NCBI RefSeq assembly: GCF_020217185.1
Contig: NZ_JAIWNX010000181.1
Coordinates: 1 to 10,000 of the forward strand
From: Asticcacaulis sp.
Lineage (GTDB): Bacteria > Pseudomonadota > Alphaproteobacteria > Caulobacterales > Caulobacteraceae
Length of the DNA: 10,000 bases
Direction of reading: 5' to 3'
Shown here: in pieces, positions 1 to 6,274 of the stretch
Layout: every line of letters starts with the position of its first letter
Position numbering within the stretch: position 1 is the stretch's first letter
Notes under the pieces: model-generated
The model's database searches: none
What the model was told of the DNA's origin: nothing
Seen by the model: only the letters and a program-made list of their open reading frames with translations
Position numbers and translations under genes: made by a program

Positions 1-1192
1 ACTGAGGATCAAGCTCGCGGTGGTAGTAGTTCTGCAAAAACTCTTGTCTGGAAATGCCGTAGGAGTCGGCCAGACGCAGCAGGCGGCCTTCCAGCGACAT
101 CAGGCGCTTGTTGATCGTATAGAGCTGTTCGACCAGCGCTTCGATGCGCTGATTGTTGAGCTTCAGCGTCTTAAGGTGACGGGTGATCGCCGAGGTGACC
201 TCGTCATAGGCCACCTTATCCGCCGGATCGACGGGCGACCCTTCGAGGCGCGCGCCCAGAATGCGCTCCTGAAGGCTGCGATAGGTTTCAAACTCACCGG
301 CAATGGCGTCTAGCGTCGCCATCACGCCTTCGCGCAGTTCCGATTCCATCGCCGACACCGAAGGCCCGGCGCCGTCGTCGAAATCGTCTTCCTCTTCTTC
401 TTCCGGCTGAGGCTTCTTCTCTTCCTCATCCATCGGGACGTAGTCGTCTTCGTCCTCGTCGTCGCCATCCGCCTTCTTTTTCGGCTCCGGCTTTTTGGCC
501 TCAACCTTAGGCTCCGGCTTCGGTTCCGGCTTCGGCTCAGGGGCTTTTACGACGGGCTCAGGCGCGCGCATGGCGATCGGCGCGTCGGCGTCCTCTTCTT
601 CGGCGTCGTCATCCAGCGCTCCCGGAGGCGGGCCTTCCGACGGGCCGCCGCCATAGGTGCCTTCGAGGTCGATGATTTCGCGCAGCAGGATACGGCCCGA
701 CTCCAGTTCTTCGCGCCAGATCATGATGGCTTCGAAGGTCAGGGCCGATTCACACAGGCCACGGATCATGGTGTCGCGACCGGCTTCGATGCGCTTGGCG
801 ATGGCGATTTCGCCTTCGCGCGACAGAAGCTCGACTGAGCCCATTTCGCGCAAATACATGCGCACAGGGTCATCGGTGCGGTCGTAGGACGAGGTCTTTT
901 CGGCGACGACCACGCCGCCCGTTTCCTCGCGGACCGCGATTTCGCCGCCCTCCGTCGCTTCCTCTTCAGAATCGACGACATTCACGCCCATCTCGGTGAG
1001 CATGGCCAGGGTGTCTTCGATCTGCTCCGAAGTAAACTCTTCGGACGGCAGCACCTTGTTCAGCTCGTCCATAGTGACGTAGCCGCGGGCCTTCGCATTC
1101 TTGATGAATTTCTTGACGCCGGCATCGGTCAGGTCGAGAAGGGGGCCGTCAGAGGGCGTATCGGCTTCGGGTTTGTCCGTCGCTGTGCTCAT
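1..1192 (-). CDS. rpoD: RNA polymerase housekeeping sigma factor RpoD (sigma-70), N-terminal part, cut by the window edge
   Basis: Primary sigma factor that directs core RNA polymerase to housekeeping promoters. About 397 codons are visible from the ATG (complement of 1190-1192); the frame is still open at base 1, so regions 2-4 lie outside the window. A region 1.1-like start (residues ~18-60, DLTDAGVKKFIKNAKARGYV) is followed by region 1.2 with DDPVRMYLREMG from residue 107. Next is a low-complexity linker (~190-278) of acidic runs and PEPK repeats, then the sigma-70 non-conserved region starting near MESELREGV and reaching NNQRIEALVEQLY and the end at YYHRELDPQ. A GGAGAG ribosome site (1197-1202 on the complement) sits about 4-5 nt ahead of the ATG. 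It lies 105 bases downstream of dnaG on the same strand, the conserved macromolecular-synthesis arrangement. Identity is very secure; the linker composition is the only odd part. Confidence 0.97.
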   Translation of the reverse strand, partial: MSTATDKPEADTPSDGPLLDLTDAGVKKFIKNAKARGYVTMDELNKVLPSEEFTSEQIEDTLAMLTEMGVNVVDSEEEATEGGEIAVREETGGVVVAEKTSSYDRTDDPVRMYLREMGSVELLSREGEIAIAKRIEAGRDTMIRGLCESALTFEAIMIWREELESGRILLREIIDLEGTYGGGPSEGPPPGALDDDAEEEDADAPIAMRAPEPVVKAPEPKPEPKPEPKVEAKKPEPKKKADGDDEDEDDYVPMDEEEKKPQPEEEEEDDFDDGAGPSVSAMESELREGVMATLDAIAGEFETYRSLQERILGARLEGSPVDPADKVAYDEVTSAITRHLKTLKLNNQRIEALVEQLYTINKRLMSLEGRLLRLADSYGISRQEFLQNYYHRELDPQ

Positions 1193-1205
1193 CTATCTCT
1201 CCGCC

Positions 1206-1223
1206 CATGACGCAGCCGTCATG
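1206..1223 (-). promoter_or_regulatory. 7-bp hairpin just upstream of the rpoD ribosome site
   Basis: Perfect inverted repeat CATGACG / CGTCATG with a 4-base loop (CAGC on the + strand). In the mRNA it ends about 3 nt before the GGAGAG ribosome site of rpoD, so it could affect ribosome access, mRNA processing or stability. No T-run follows, so it is not a standard terminator. Function is inferred from position only. Confidence 0.45.
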
Positions 1224-1239
1224 AGACCTTGGAACCAGA

Positions 1240-1257
1240 TGCGGCATTTTTGCCGCA
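1240..1257 (-). promoter_or_regulatory. Second 7-bp hairpin in the dnaG-rpoD gap
   Basis: Perfect inverted repeat TGCGGCA / TGCCGCA with a 4-base TTTT loop (+ strand), GC-rich, in the middle of the 105-base dnaG-rpoD spacer. It has the same 7+4+7 geometry as the hairpin at 1206-1223. On the coding strand no U-tract follows, so it is a poor intrinsic terminator. A processing, stabilising or partial attenuation role is possible, as known for the dnaG-rpoD junction of the E. coli operon; that link is analogy. Confidence 0.45.
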
Positions 1258-1297
1258 CCAAACCTATATTTACGAAGAAGATCAACGAAGTCTTAAC

Positions 1298-3244
1298 CTA
1301 GACGTCGCTTTCCGCTTCAAAAATTTGTCCGCTTTTCAAGGCTTTGCGCAAACTGTCGCGTTCCTGCTTGGTCCGGACGAAAATTTCAGCATCAAATTCT
1401 GCCGAAGCGTCGTCACGGGCTGCCTTCAACGCACGATCCAAGGCCGTCAAACGCGCGAACGCATTGAACGCTTTGATCCAGCCGGCCTGCGCATCTGCGA
1501 GAGTTGTGTCCTGTGCGAGGATTGGCGAGGCCGATCTGAGGGCCGCCTTCTGTATCTCGCTCAACAATGCGCCGAAACCTTGATTTTGCAGATGGCGGTT
1601 CACAGCGCCTGAGTCAAGGGGGCTTGTGGAAAAACTTAAAGCGACCAGAGCGCGTACCAGTCCGTCAAGCGCCGGATCGCCAAGTCCATAGGATTCCAGC
1701 GCTTCCATATGGTCAAACATCCAGTCGGGATGATCGAGCAGACCCTGCGCCAGTGCCGCCGCCATCGGATCGAGCGCCTTCGACAGGGCGCGGGCGGCCT
1801 GTTGACCTTCCGGCGTGGCGATGGTCGGTGGCTCGATCAGACGGCCTTGCGCGTCGCGGCGCGGAAAGCGCCCGCGGGCCTGTGCGCCCTGAAAACCGGC
1901 CTGAAATCCCGGCTGAAAGGTTTGTGGCTGACGCTGGAACAGGGCGTCGTAGCGCGCCATCAGATCCTGCCGATAGGAGTCGGCCAGGTCCTTGTCCTCG
2001 ATCTGCGCCGCCAGTGCCCGCAACCGCTTGCGCAGGCCGGCCTTGCGCTCCGGCGTATCGAGCGGCTCCAGCTCCAGTTCGCGTTTGAACAGCACCTCGA
2101 CAAAGGGCTGGGTCTCGCTGAGGGACTCCCGCAGCGCCAAAGCGCCCTTTTCGCGCAACACGTCGTCCGGGTCCTTGCCGCCGGTGATCAGGCAGACCTT
2201 GAACGACTTGCCCGGCTTGAGCTTGGGCAGGGCGCGGTCCAGCGCCCGGTTGGCGGCGCGCATCCCGGCCTTGTCGCCGTCGAAGCACAGGGTAGGCTCC
2301 GGATGGCGCCGCCACAAAATGTCGATCTGTTCTTCGGTCAGGGCGGTGCCCAGTGGCGCGACGGCGGCGATCTGTGCCCGCTGACAGGCCAGCACGTCCA
2401 TATAGCCTTCGACCACGACCAGTTCCGGCCCCGTCTGGCTGGAGCCGAGGATTTTCAGCGCCTTGGGCAGGCCGTACAGCAGCGACCCCTTGTGGAACAG
2501 CGGGGTTTCCGGCCCGTTGAGATATTTGGCTTTTTCGTCCGGATCGAGCGCCCGCCCGCCGAACGAGACGATCTTTGAACGCGCGTCCTCGATGGGGAAC
2601 ATCAGGCGGTTGCGAAAACGGTCATAGGGGGCCTTGTAGTTTTGAGGTTGCCCTACCGCTTCGCTGTTTGAGGGCCGGATCTCGATCAGCAGGCCGCATT
2701 CGACCAGTTCGGAAACCTTGGCGCCTTTCTGCACCAGCGCGTCTTTCAACGCCGTCTGCTCTTTCGGGGCGTAGCCCAGACCGAAATGTGCCACGTCCTG
2801 ATCAGACAGGCCGCGCTTTTTCAGATAGTCACGCGCGGCCCTGGCCCCCGGCGTGTTGTCGTGCAGGCGGGCAGCAAACCAGCGGGCCGCCAGTTCCATC
2901 CAGTCGTTCAGCGATTGTCGTTTCTGTTCGGCCTGCGCCGCCTGCGGCGTCTGCACCGGCAGGGCCATGCCGGCTTCGCTGGCCAGCCGTTCGACCGCTT
3001 CGACAAAGCTCAGACGCTCCGTCTCCTGAAGGAAGGAGATGATGTCGCCGTGCTTGCCGGAGGAAAAGTCATGGAAGAACCCCTTCTCGTCATTGACGTA
3101 GAAGGAAGGTGTTTTTTCCTTGGAAAACGGCGACAGGCCGACCCATTCGCGGCCATTGCGGCGCAGCTTGACCGCCTTGCCAATGACCTCAGACGGCCGC
3201 AAGCGGGATTTCAGTTCTTCCAGAAAACGATCGTCGAAGCGCAC
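1298..3244 (-). CDS. dnaG: DNA primase DnaG lacking the canonical zinc ligands
   Basis: Synthesises RNA primers at the replication fork together with the DnaB helicase. The 648-residue product (E. coli about 581) has the expected order: CHC2-like N-terminal fold (residues ~1-96), primase core with NRLMFPIED and FGGRAL (212-232), TOPRIM with EGYMDV (279-284) and FDGDKAG (321-327), GGKDPDD (355-361), a Gln/Gly/Phe-rich linker (~439-460), and a C-terminal helicase-binding region. At the four positions matching the E. coli zinc ligands (C40, H43, C61, C64) this protein has S38, S41, D59 and S62, with spacing kept. The start is GTG, fixed by an in-frame TAA two codons upstream; the ribosome site is weak. 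TATATG lies 6 nt before the GTG, but no convincing -35 goes with it. It is followed by rpoD on the same strand. Confidence 0.97.
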   Translation of the reverse strand: MRFDDRFLEELKSRLRPSEVIGKAVKLRRNGREWVGLSPFSKEKTPSFYVNDEKGFFHDFSSGKHGDIISFLQETERLSFVEAVERLASEAGMALPVQTPQAAQAEQKRQSLNDWMELAARWFAARLHDNTPGARAARDYLKKRGLSDQDVAHFGLGYAPKEQTALKDALVQKGAKVSELVECGLLIEIRPSNSEAVGQPQNYKAPYDRFRNRLMFPIEDARSKIVSFGGRALDPDEKAKYLNGPETPLFHKGSLLYGLPKALKILGSSQTGPELVVVEGYMDVLACQRAQIAAVAPLGTALTEEQIDILWRRHPEPTLCFDGDKAGMRAANRALDRALPKLKPGKSFKVCLITGGKDPDDVLREKGALALRESLSETQPFVEVLFKRELELEPLDTPERKAGLRKRLRALAAQIEDKDLADSYRQDLMARYDALFQRQPQTFQPGFQAGFQGAQARGRFPRRDAQGRLIEPPTIATPEGQQAARALSKALDPMAAALAQGLLDHPDWMFDHMEALESYGLGDPALDGLVRALVALSFSTSPLDSGAVNRHLQNQGFGALLSEIQKAALRSASPILAQDTTLADAQAGWIKAFNAFARLTALDRALKAARDDASAEFDAEIFVRTKQERDSLRKALKSGQIFEAESDV

Positions 3245-3346
3245 GGTTTACATATACGCCTTGCACCCGGAAAGAAAAGAGAAAGCCTTACAGGTGGTTT
3301 TGAAAATCAGGTGGGGAAAGCGGCTTCTTGAAACGCGCTGGCCTCT

Positions 3347-3369
3347 GGTGGGCAGTGATAAAGCCCACC
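3347..3369 (-). terminator. Hairpin at the stop of the SH3-like gene, possible weak terminator
   Basis: Inverted repeat GGTGGGC / GCCCACC, 7 bp, with a 9-base loop, beginning inside the TAG stop of the SH3-like gene. No U-tract follows, so if it terminates it is incomplete or factor-assisted. It sits in the 124-base gap before dnaG, where I see no strong sigma-70 promoter. Some read-through from upstream genes into dnaG is therefore plausible. Confidence 0.35.
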
Positions 3370-3944
3370 TACGGCAGCGGCGGACAACCGTCATCACGGA
3401 TCATGCCCGCACAACGCACGCCCGTCAGGTCATTGACCCAGCCCGTGGTACCTTTGGCGCGCTTGATTTTGATCCACATGACCGGCTCAGGGCGGTTTTG
3501 TGAAACCGGGTCCCAGGCGATTTCGGCAAGGCCGGGCTCTATGTCAGACTCAGCCCAGCCCAGGCGCTGCCCGGACCGCCACAGTTCCAGCCAACCCTCT
3601 CCCTGATAGCCAATGATGTAAACAACATCACCCTTGGCAAGTTCGTTGGCTTGGCTGTTGGGTTCGACCACGACACCGCGCAGGGGAGCGAAATGGAACT
3701 CCCGCTCGACGACGTCCGCCCATTCATTGGCGCGCAGCGAGCCAATCTTGCGCGCCTTGGGAGTGGGGCGATCATAGACCGGGACGGGCCGCGTCCACTG
3801 CAACTTCCCCGACAAGGCGCAGGCTTCTCCGGGACAGGCCCCCTTGTCGATAAAGACGCCATGGGTCAGGGGAGGCGGGATGTTGGCGACGGGTTTAGCC
3901 GGGGTTGAGGCCAAAATCAGCGCGGCCAGCATACTCAGTACCAT
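3369..3944 (-). CDS. Secreted SH3-like domain protein of unknown role
   Basis: A 191-residue protein starting with a short hydrophobic signal-like segment (residues 1-20, MVLSMLAALILAS..., possible cleavage after A20), so probably periplasmic. The body looks like bacterial SH3 repeats: PVPVYDRPTPKARKIGSL, then GDVVYIIGYQGEGWLELW and GQRLGWAESDIEPG, and a C-terminal WIKIKRAKGTTGWVN strand pair. Four cysteines (C37, C42, C178, C187) in an exported protein suggest one or two disulfides. I chose the ATG at 3944 because GGGAG lies 9 nt upstream and the signal peptide then begins at the N-terminus; an in-frame GTG at 3980 would add 12 polar residues. It lies between thrB and dnaG on the same strand, 74 and 124 bases away. 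SH3-like domains often bind cell wall or peptides; the actual function is unknown. Confidence 0.82.
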   Translation of the reverse strand: MVLSMLAALILASTPAKPVANIPPPLTHGVFIDKGACPGEACALSGKLQWTRPVPVYDRPTPKARKIGSLRANEWADVVEREFHFAPLRGVVVEPNSQANELAKGDVVYIIGYQGEGWLELWRSGQRLGWAESDIEPGLAEIAWDPVSQNRPEPVMWIKIKRAKGTTGWVNDLTGVRCAGMIRDDGCPPLP

Positions 3945-3994
3945 GGCGACGGTCTCCCACCCTTCCGGTTCACCCGGCACCAGTCAGTGGTCTC

Positions 3995-4012
3995 ACGCCT
4001 TCATGAGGGCGT
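3995..4012 (-). terminator. Short hairpin after the thrB stop
   Basis: Six nt after the thrB TGA the transcript can form ACGCCC / (A)GGCGT around a self-complementary TCATGA, 5 clear base pairs plus one mispair or wobble. No U-run follows, and the SH3-like gene begins 74 bases after thrB. It may be a weak terminator or an mRNA 3'-end stabiliser; confidence is low. Confidence 0.3.
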
Positions 4013-4018
4013 CAACAC

Positions 4019-4984
4019 TCAGAAATAGGCCTGCCCTGAAGCGAGGGCACGGTGATAGTCCAGCCTCCGGTAAAAGGCTTCCGGGTCCTTCGGTTTGACC
4101 ACCCAAGAGGGATCATGGTTCAGCAGGTCATAGAGCCGCGTCAGGGTGAAGCGTACGGCAGACCCGCGCGCGAATAGCGGCAGGGCCGCGACTTCGGCCT
4201 CTGACAGCGGGCGCTCATCGTGATAGCCATTAACAAAAGCGGAGATCATGTCGGGCAGGGGCTGGCCGCCCGGTGTAAAGCCCCAGGCGTTCAGCGCCAC
4301 GGCCAGATCATAGGCGTAGAAGTCGGTGCAGGCGTAGTAGTAGTCGATCACGCCTGTGACCTGCCCCTCATCGTCCATCAGCACATTGTCGGTGAAATAG
4401 TCGGCATGGATAGCCCCCGACGGCAGATCGGAGGGCCAGCGCGCTTTCAGCCACGCCACTTCGTCGCGGAAATCGGCCAGCACGGCTTCGGCACGCGCCG
4501 ATTGCGCAGCCCGTGGTTCGCAACGGCTGATCAGGGCATCCCAGTGCGCAATGCCCATGCTGTTTTCGCGGGTCTGGGGGAAATCCGCTCCTGCGGCGTG
4601 CAGTTTGGCCAGATATCGACCGGCCGAGGTAGCGTGCCGCGTATCCGGATTGCGCGGCCAGCGACCGGGCAGCCACTTGATCAGGGCGCACGGCTTGCCA
4701 TTGATGCGACCGACCGTCGTCCCGTCTGTCATGATGGCTGGCCCCGGCGCCGGATAGCCCTTGCGGTCCAGATGCAGGGTGTAGTCCATGAAATAGGGCA
4801 GGTCTTTTTCGGGCGTCGCGGCCTCAAACAGGGTCAGGGCATAGAGGCCGGTCGTCGTTTCGACCTTGAAATTGGTATTGGAAACGCCCTCTTCGATGCC
4901 TTCCAGATGGATCAGGTCGCCGATCTCATAGCGGCTCAGATAGGCGCGGGCCTCTTCCAGAGATACCTTGGTGAAAACGGCCAT
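4019..4984 (-). CDS. thrB: Homoserine kinase, type II (aminoglycoside-phosphotransferase fold)
   Basis: Phosphorylates L-homoserine with ATP to O-phosphohomoserine, the substrate of threonine synthase, in the cytoplasm. The 321-residue length and the MAVFTKV start resemble the rhizobial-type ThrB rather than the GHMP-kinase ThrB of E. coli. Visible marks are EGVSNTNF (32-39, nucleotide-loop region), the Brenner motif HADYFTDN with catalytic D195 and N200 (H193), the metal-binding VIDYYYA with D214, then YDLAVALNAW (225-234) and RGSAVRFTLTRLYD (273-286). The start ATG (complement of 4982-4984) is preceded by AGAGG about 11 nt upstream, a mediocre ribosome site. A promoter and a long hairpin lie upstream. 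It is the first gene of the leftward series thrB, SH3-like, dnaG, rpoD. The 3' end of thrC lies in the same window, but in a separate transcription unit. Confidence 0.95.
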   Translation of the reverse strand: MAVFTKVSLEEARAYLSRYEIGDLIHLEGIEEGVSNTNFKVETTTGLYALTLFEAATPEKDLPYFMDYTLHLDRKGYPAPGPAIMTDGTTVGRINGKPCALIKWLPGRWPRNPDTRHATSAGRYLAKLHAAGADFPQTRENSMGIAHWDALISRCEPRAAQSARAEAVLADFRDEVAWLKARWPSDLPSGAIHADYFTDNVLMDDEGQVTGVIDYYYACTDFYAYDLAVALNAWGFTPGGQPLPDMISAFVNGYHDERPLSEAEVAALPLFARGSAVRFTLTRLYDLLNHDPSWVVKPKDPEAFYRRLDYHRALASGQAYF

Positions 4985-5005
4985 GTGCCCGAATGCCTCT
5001 AAAGT

Positions 5006-5040
5006 CTTGTCTCGCTCTGATGCTCAGGCGAGGGGACAAG
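5006..5040 (-). promoter_or_regulatory. Long interrupted hairpin at the predicted thrB transcript start
   Basis: Inverted repeat with 14 paired positions: CTTGTC/GACAAG (5006-5011, 5035-5040), TCGC/GCGA (5012-5015, 5028-5031) and CTGA/TCAG (5017-5020, 5024-5027), with a TGC loop, a GGG bulge (5032-5034) and a single-base bulge (5016). It ends about 22 nt from the thrB ATG. The predicted start site (~5035) lies at its outer edge, so it could act as a 5' RNA structure or as a DNA operator. No Thr-rich leader peptide or U-tract is seen, so classical attenuation is not supported. Confidence 0.45.
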
Positions 5041-5041
5041 C

Positions 5042-5070
5042 CTATACGCAATGCGACGCCCTTTCGACAA
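5042..5070 (-). promoter_or_regulatory. Candidate sigma-70 promoter for thrB
   Basis: Reading leftwards, a TTGTCG -35 (5065-5070) and GTATAG -10 (5042-5047) are separated by 17 bases; TATAGG with 18 is an alternative register. This predicts a start near 5035, about 50 nt before the thrB ATG. The match is moderate. Confidence 0.5.
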
Positions 5071-5146
5071 TAGGGCCGTTCATATAGGGCCCTGCGTCAT
5101 TCGCGTCGTGGTCCGAAGATTGACCATCCTCAAAGCCTTGCCCTAT
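5070..5146. repeat. Three copies of the 7-mer ATAGGGC in the thrB / cysteine synthase control region
   Basis: ATAGGGC occurs at 5070-5076 and 5084-5090 (spacing 14) and inverted as GCCCTAT at 5140-5146. The first copy touches the thrB -35 and the inverted copy overlaps the -10 of the rightward promoter. This suggests binding sites for a shared regulator; it may also be chance, since the motif was picked after looking. Confidence 0.35.
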
Positions 5147-5148
5147 AA
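5120..5148 (+). promoter_or_regulatory. Sigma-70 promoter for the cysteine synthase gene
   Basis: TTGACC (5120-5125), 17-base spacer, CTATAA (5143-5148): a good match to the alphaproteobacterial housekeeping consensus. The predicted start near 5155 gives a leader of about 100 nt before the GTG at 5256. Confidence 0.65.
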
Positions 5149-5255
5149 GGGGCCGCGCCGATCTGTAAGTCGCGCTAAACCCGCCGGTAAGAATCTATCG
5201 CTTGGGATTGGCGACTAAATCTCATAGGCGCAAAGGCGAAAACAGGAGTTGTTTC

Positions 5256-6263
5256 GTGGCCAGGACCGTTTCTTCCGTACTCGACCTTGTCGGCAATACG
5301 CCGCTGATCCGCCTCAAACGCGCGTCGGAAGAGACCGGTTGCGACATCTATGGCAAGGCGGAATTCCTCAATCCGGGGCAGTCGATCAAAGACCGCGCCG
5401 CTCTGTGGATCATCCGGGATGCCGAGGCGAAGGGCCTGCTGAAGCCCGGCGGCACGATTGTCGAAGGCACGGCGGGCAATACCGGTATCGGTCTGGCCAT
5501 GGTGGCCAATGCGCTGGGGTATAAGGCCGTCATCGTCATTCCGCGCACGCAGGCGCAGGAAAAGAAGGACGCCATCCGCATGTTGGGGGCGAAGCTCATC
5601 GAGGTCGATGCCGTCCCCTATTCCAATCCGGACAACTATGTCCGCTATTCCGGGCGTCTGGCCGAAGAACTGGCGAAGAGCGAACCGGGCGGGGCCATCT
5701 GGGCCAACCAGTTTGACAATGTGGCCAATCGTCAGGCCCATATCGACGGTACCGCTCCCGAAGTCTGGGCGCAGACCGACGGCAAGATCGACGGCTTTAT
5801 CTGCTCAGTCGGGTCCGGCGGCACGCTGGCCGGCATGGCGCTGGGGCTGCGCGCGTTCAATCCGGCGATACAGATCGGTCTGGCTGATCCGTTCGGCGCG
5901 GCCCTGTTCAGCTACTACACGACGGGCGAACTGAAATCCGAAGGCACCTCGATCACCGAAGGCATCGGTCAGGGACGCATCACCGCCAATCTGGAAGGTT
6001 TGACGCCGGACTTCACCTGTCAGGTGGCTGACGAAGAGTGGCTGCCGGTGCTTTATGATCTTGACCGCTACGAAGGCCTGCTGGTCGGCGGTTCGGCGGC
6101 GCTCAATGTCGCCGGCGCGATCAAGATGGCCAAGGCGATGGGGCCGGGCAAGACCATCGTCACCGTCCTGTGCGACTATGGCAACCGCTACGCCTCGAAG
6201 ATTTTCAACGCCGAATTCCTGAAATCCAAAGGCCTGCCCGTCCCGCCGTGGAGCGAGGGGTGA
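5256..6263 (+). CDS. Cysteine synthase family protein (PLP-dependent beta-replacement enzyme), variant motif type
   Basis: Fold type II PLP enzyme of the O-acetylserine sulfhydrylase / cystathionine beta-synthase family; the likely reaction is O-acetylserine plus sulfide to cysteine. In the 335-residue product, NTPLIRL opens the fold (14-20), K45 in NPGQSIKDR is the PLP Schiff-base lysine, EGTAGNTG (70-77) is the substrate loop and GSGGT (186-190) binds the PLP phosphate. Canonical CysK has a TSGNTG loop; here TSG is TAG and the preceding residues are EG. Together with QFDNVANRQAHI and ITEGIGQGRI this resembles the subgroup that, from memory, includes fungal 'cysteine synthase 2' proteins. 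I chose GTG 5256 because AGGAG (5244-5248) is 7 nt upstream; an ATG at 5202 in the same frame would add 18 residues that do not fit the family and has no such site. It is divergent from thrB and convergent with the LysR gene, 11 bases apart. The cysK symbol is withheld because the variant could use another acceptor. Confidence 0.92.
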   Translation: MARTVSSVLDLVGNTPLIRLKRASEETGCDIYGKAEFLNPGQSIKDRAALWIIRDAEAKGLLKPGGTIVEGTAGNTGIGLAMVANALGYKAVIVIPRTQAQEKKDAIRMLGAKLIEVDAVPYSNPDNYVRYSGRLAEELAKSEPGGAIWANQFDNVANRQAHIDGTAPEVWAQTDGKIDGFICSVGSGGTLAGMALGLRAFNPAIQIGLADPFGAALFSYYTTGELKSEGTSITEGIGQGRITANLEGLTPDFTCQVADEEWLPVLYDLDRYEGLLVGGSAALNVAGAIKMAKAMGPGKTIVTVLCDYGNRYASKIFNAEFLKSKGLPVPPWSEG

Positions 6264-6274
6264 ACCGGAGGGAT

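Noticed and set aside
1709..2578. Long open frame on the + strand opposite dnaG
   Set aside because: The protein is low-complexity and has no recognisable domain, and the opposite strand encodes unmistakable DnaG. Such frames are common opposite high-GC genes.
3245..3346. dnaG promoter with TATATG next to the GTG start
   Set aside because: A TATATG element is present 6 nt before the GTG, but no acceptable -35 lies at 16-18 bases, so a leaderless promoter cannot be supported.
4220..5002. Open frame on the + strand opposite thrB
   Set aside because: It lies antisense to a clear ThrB with intact motifs and has no family resemblance of its own.
5202..5255. Upstream ATG as start of the cysteine synthase gene
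   Set aside because: It adds 18 basic and polar residues with no family match. GTG 5256 has AGGAG at ideal spacing.
5155..5255. SAM-II-type riboswitch in the cysteine synthase leader
   Set aside because: GCTAAA is present, but the other conserved segments I remember for SAM-II are absent or in the wrong order.
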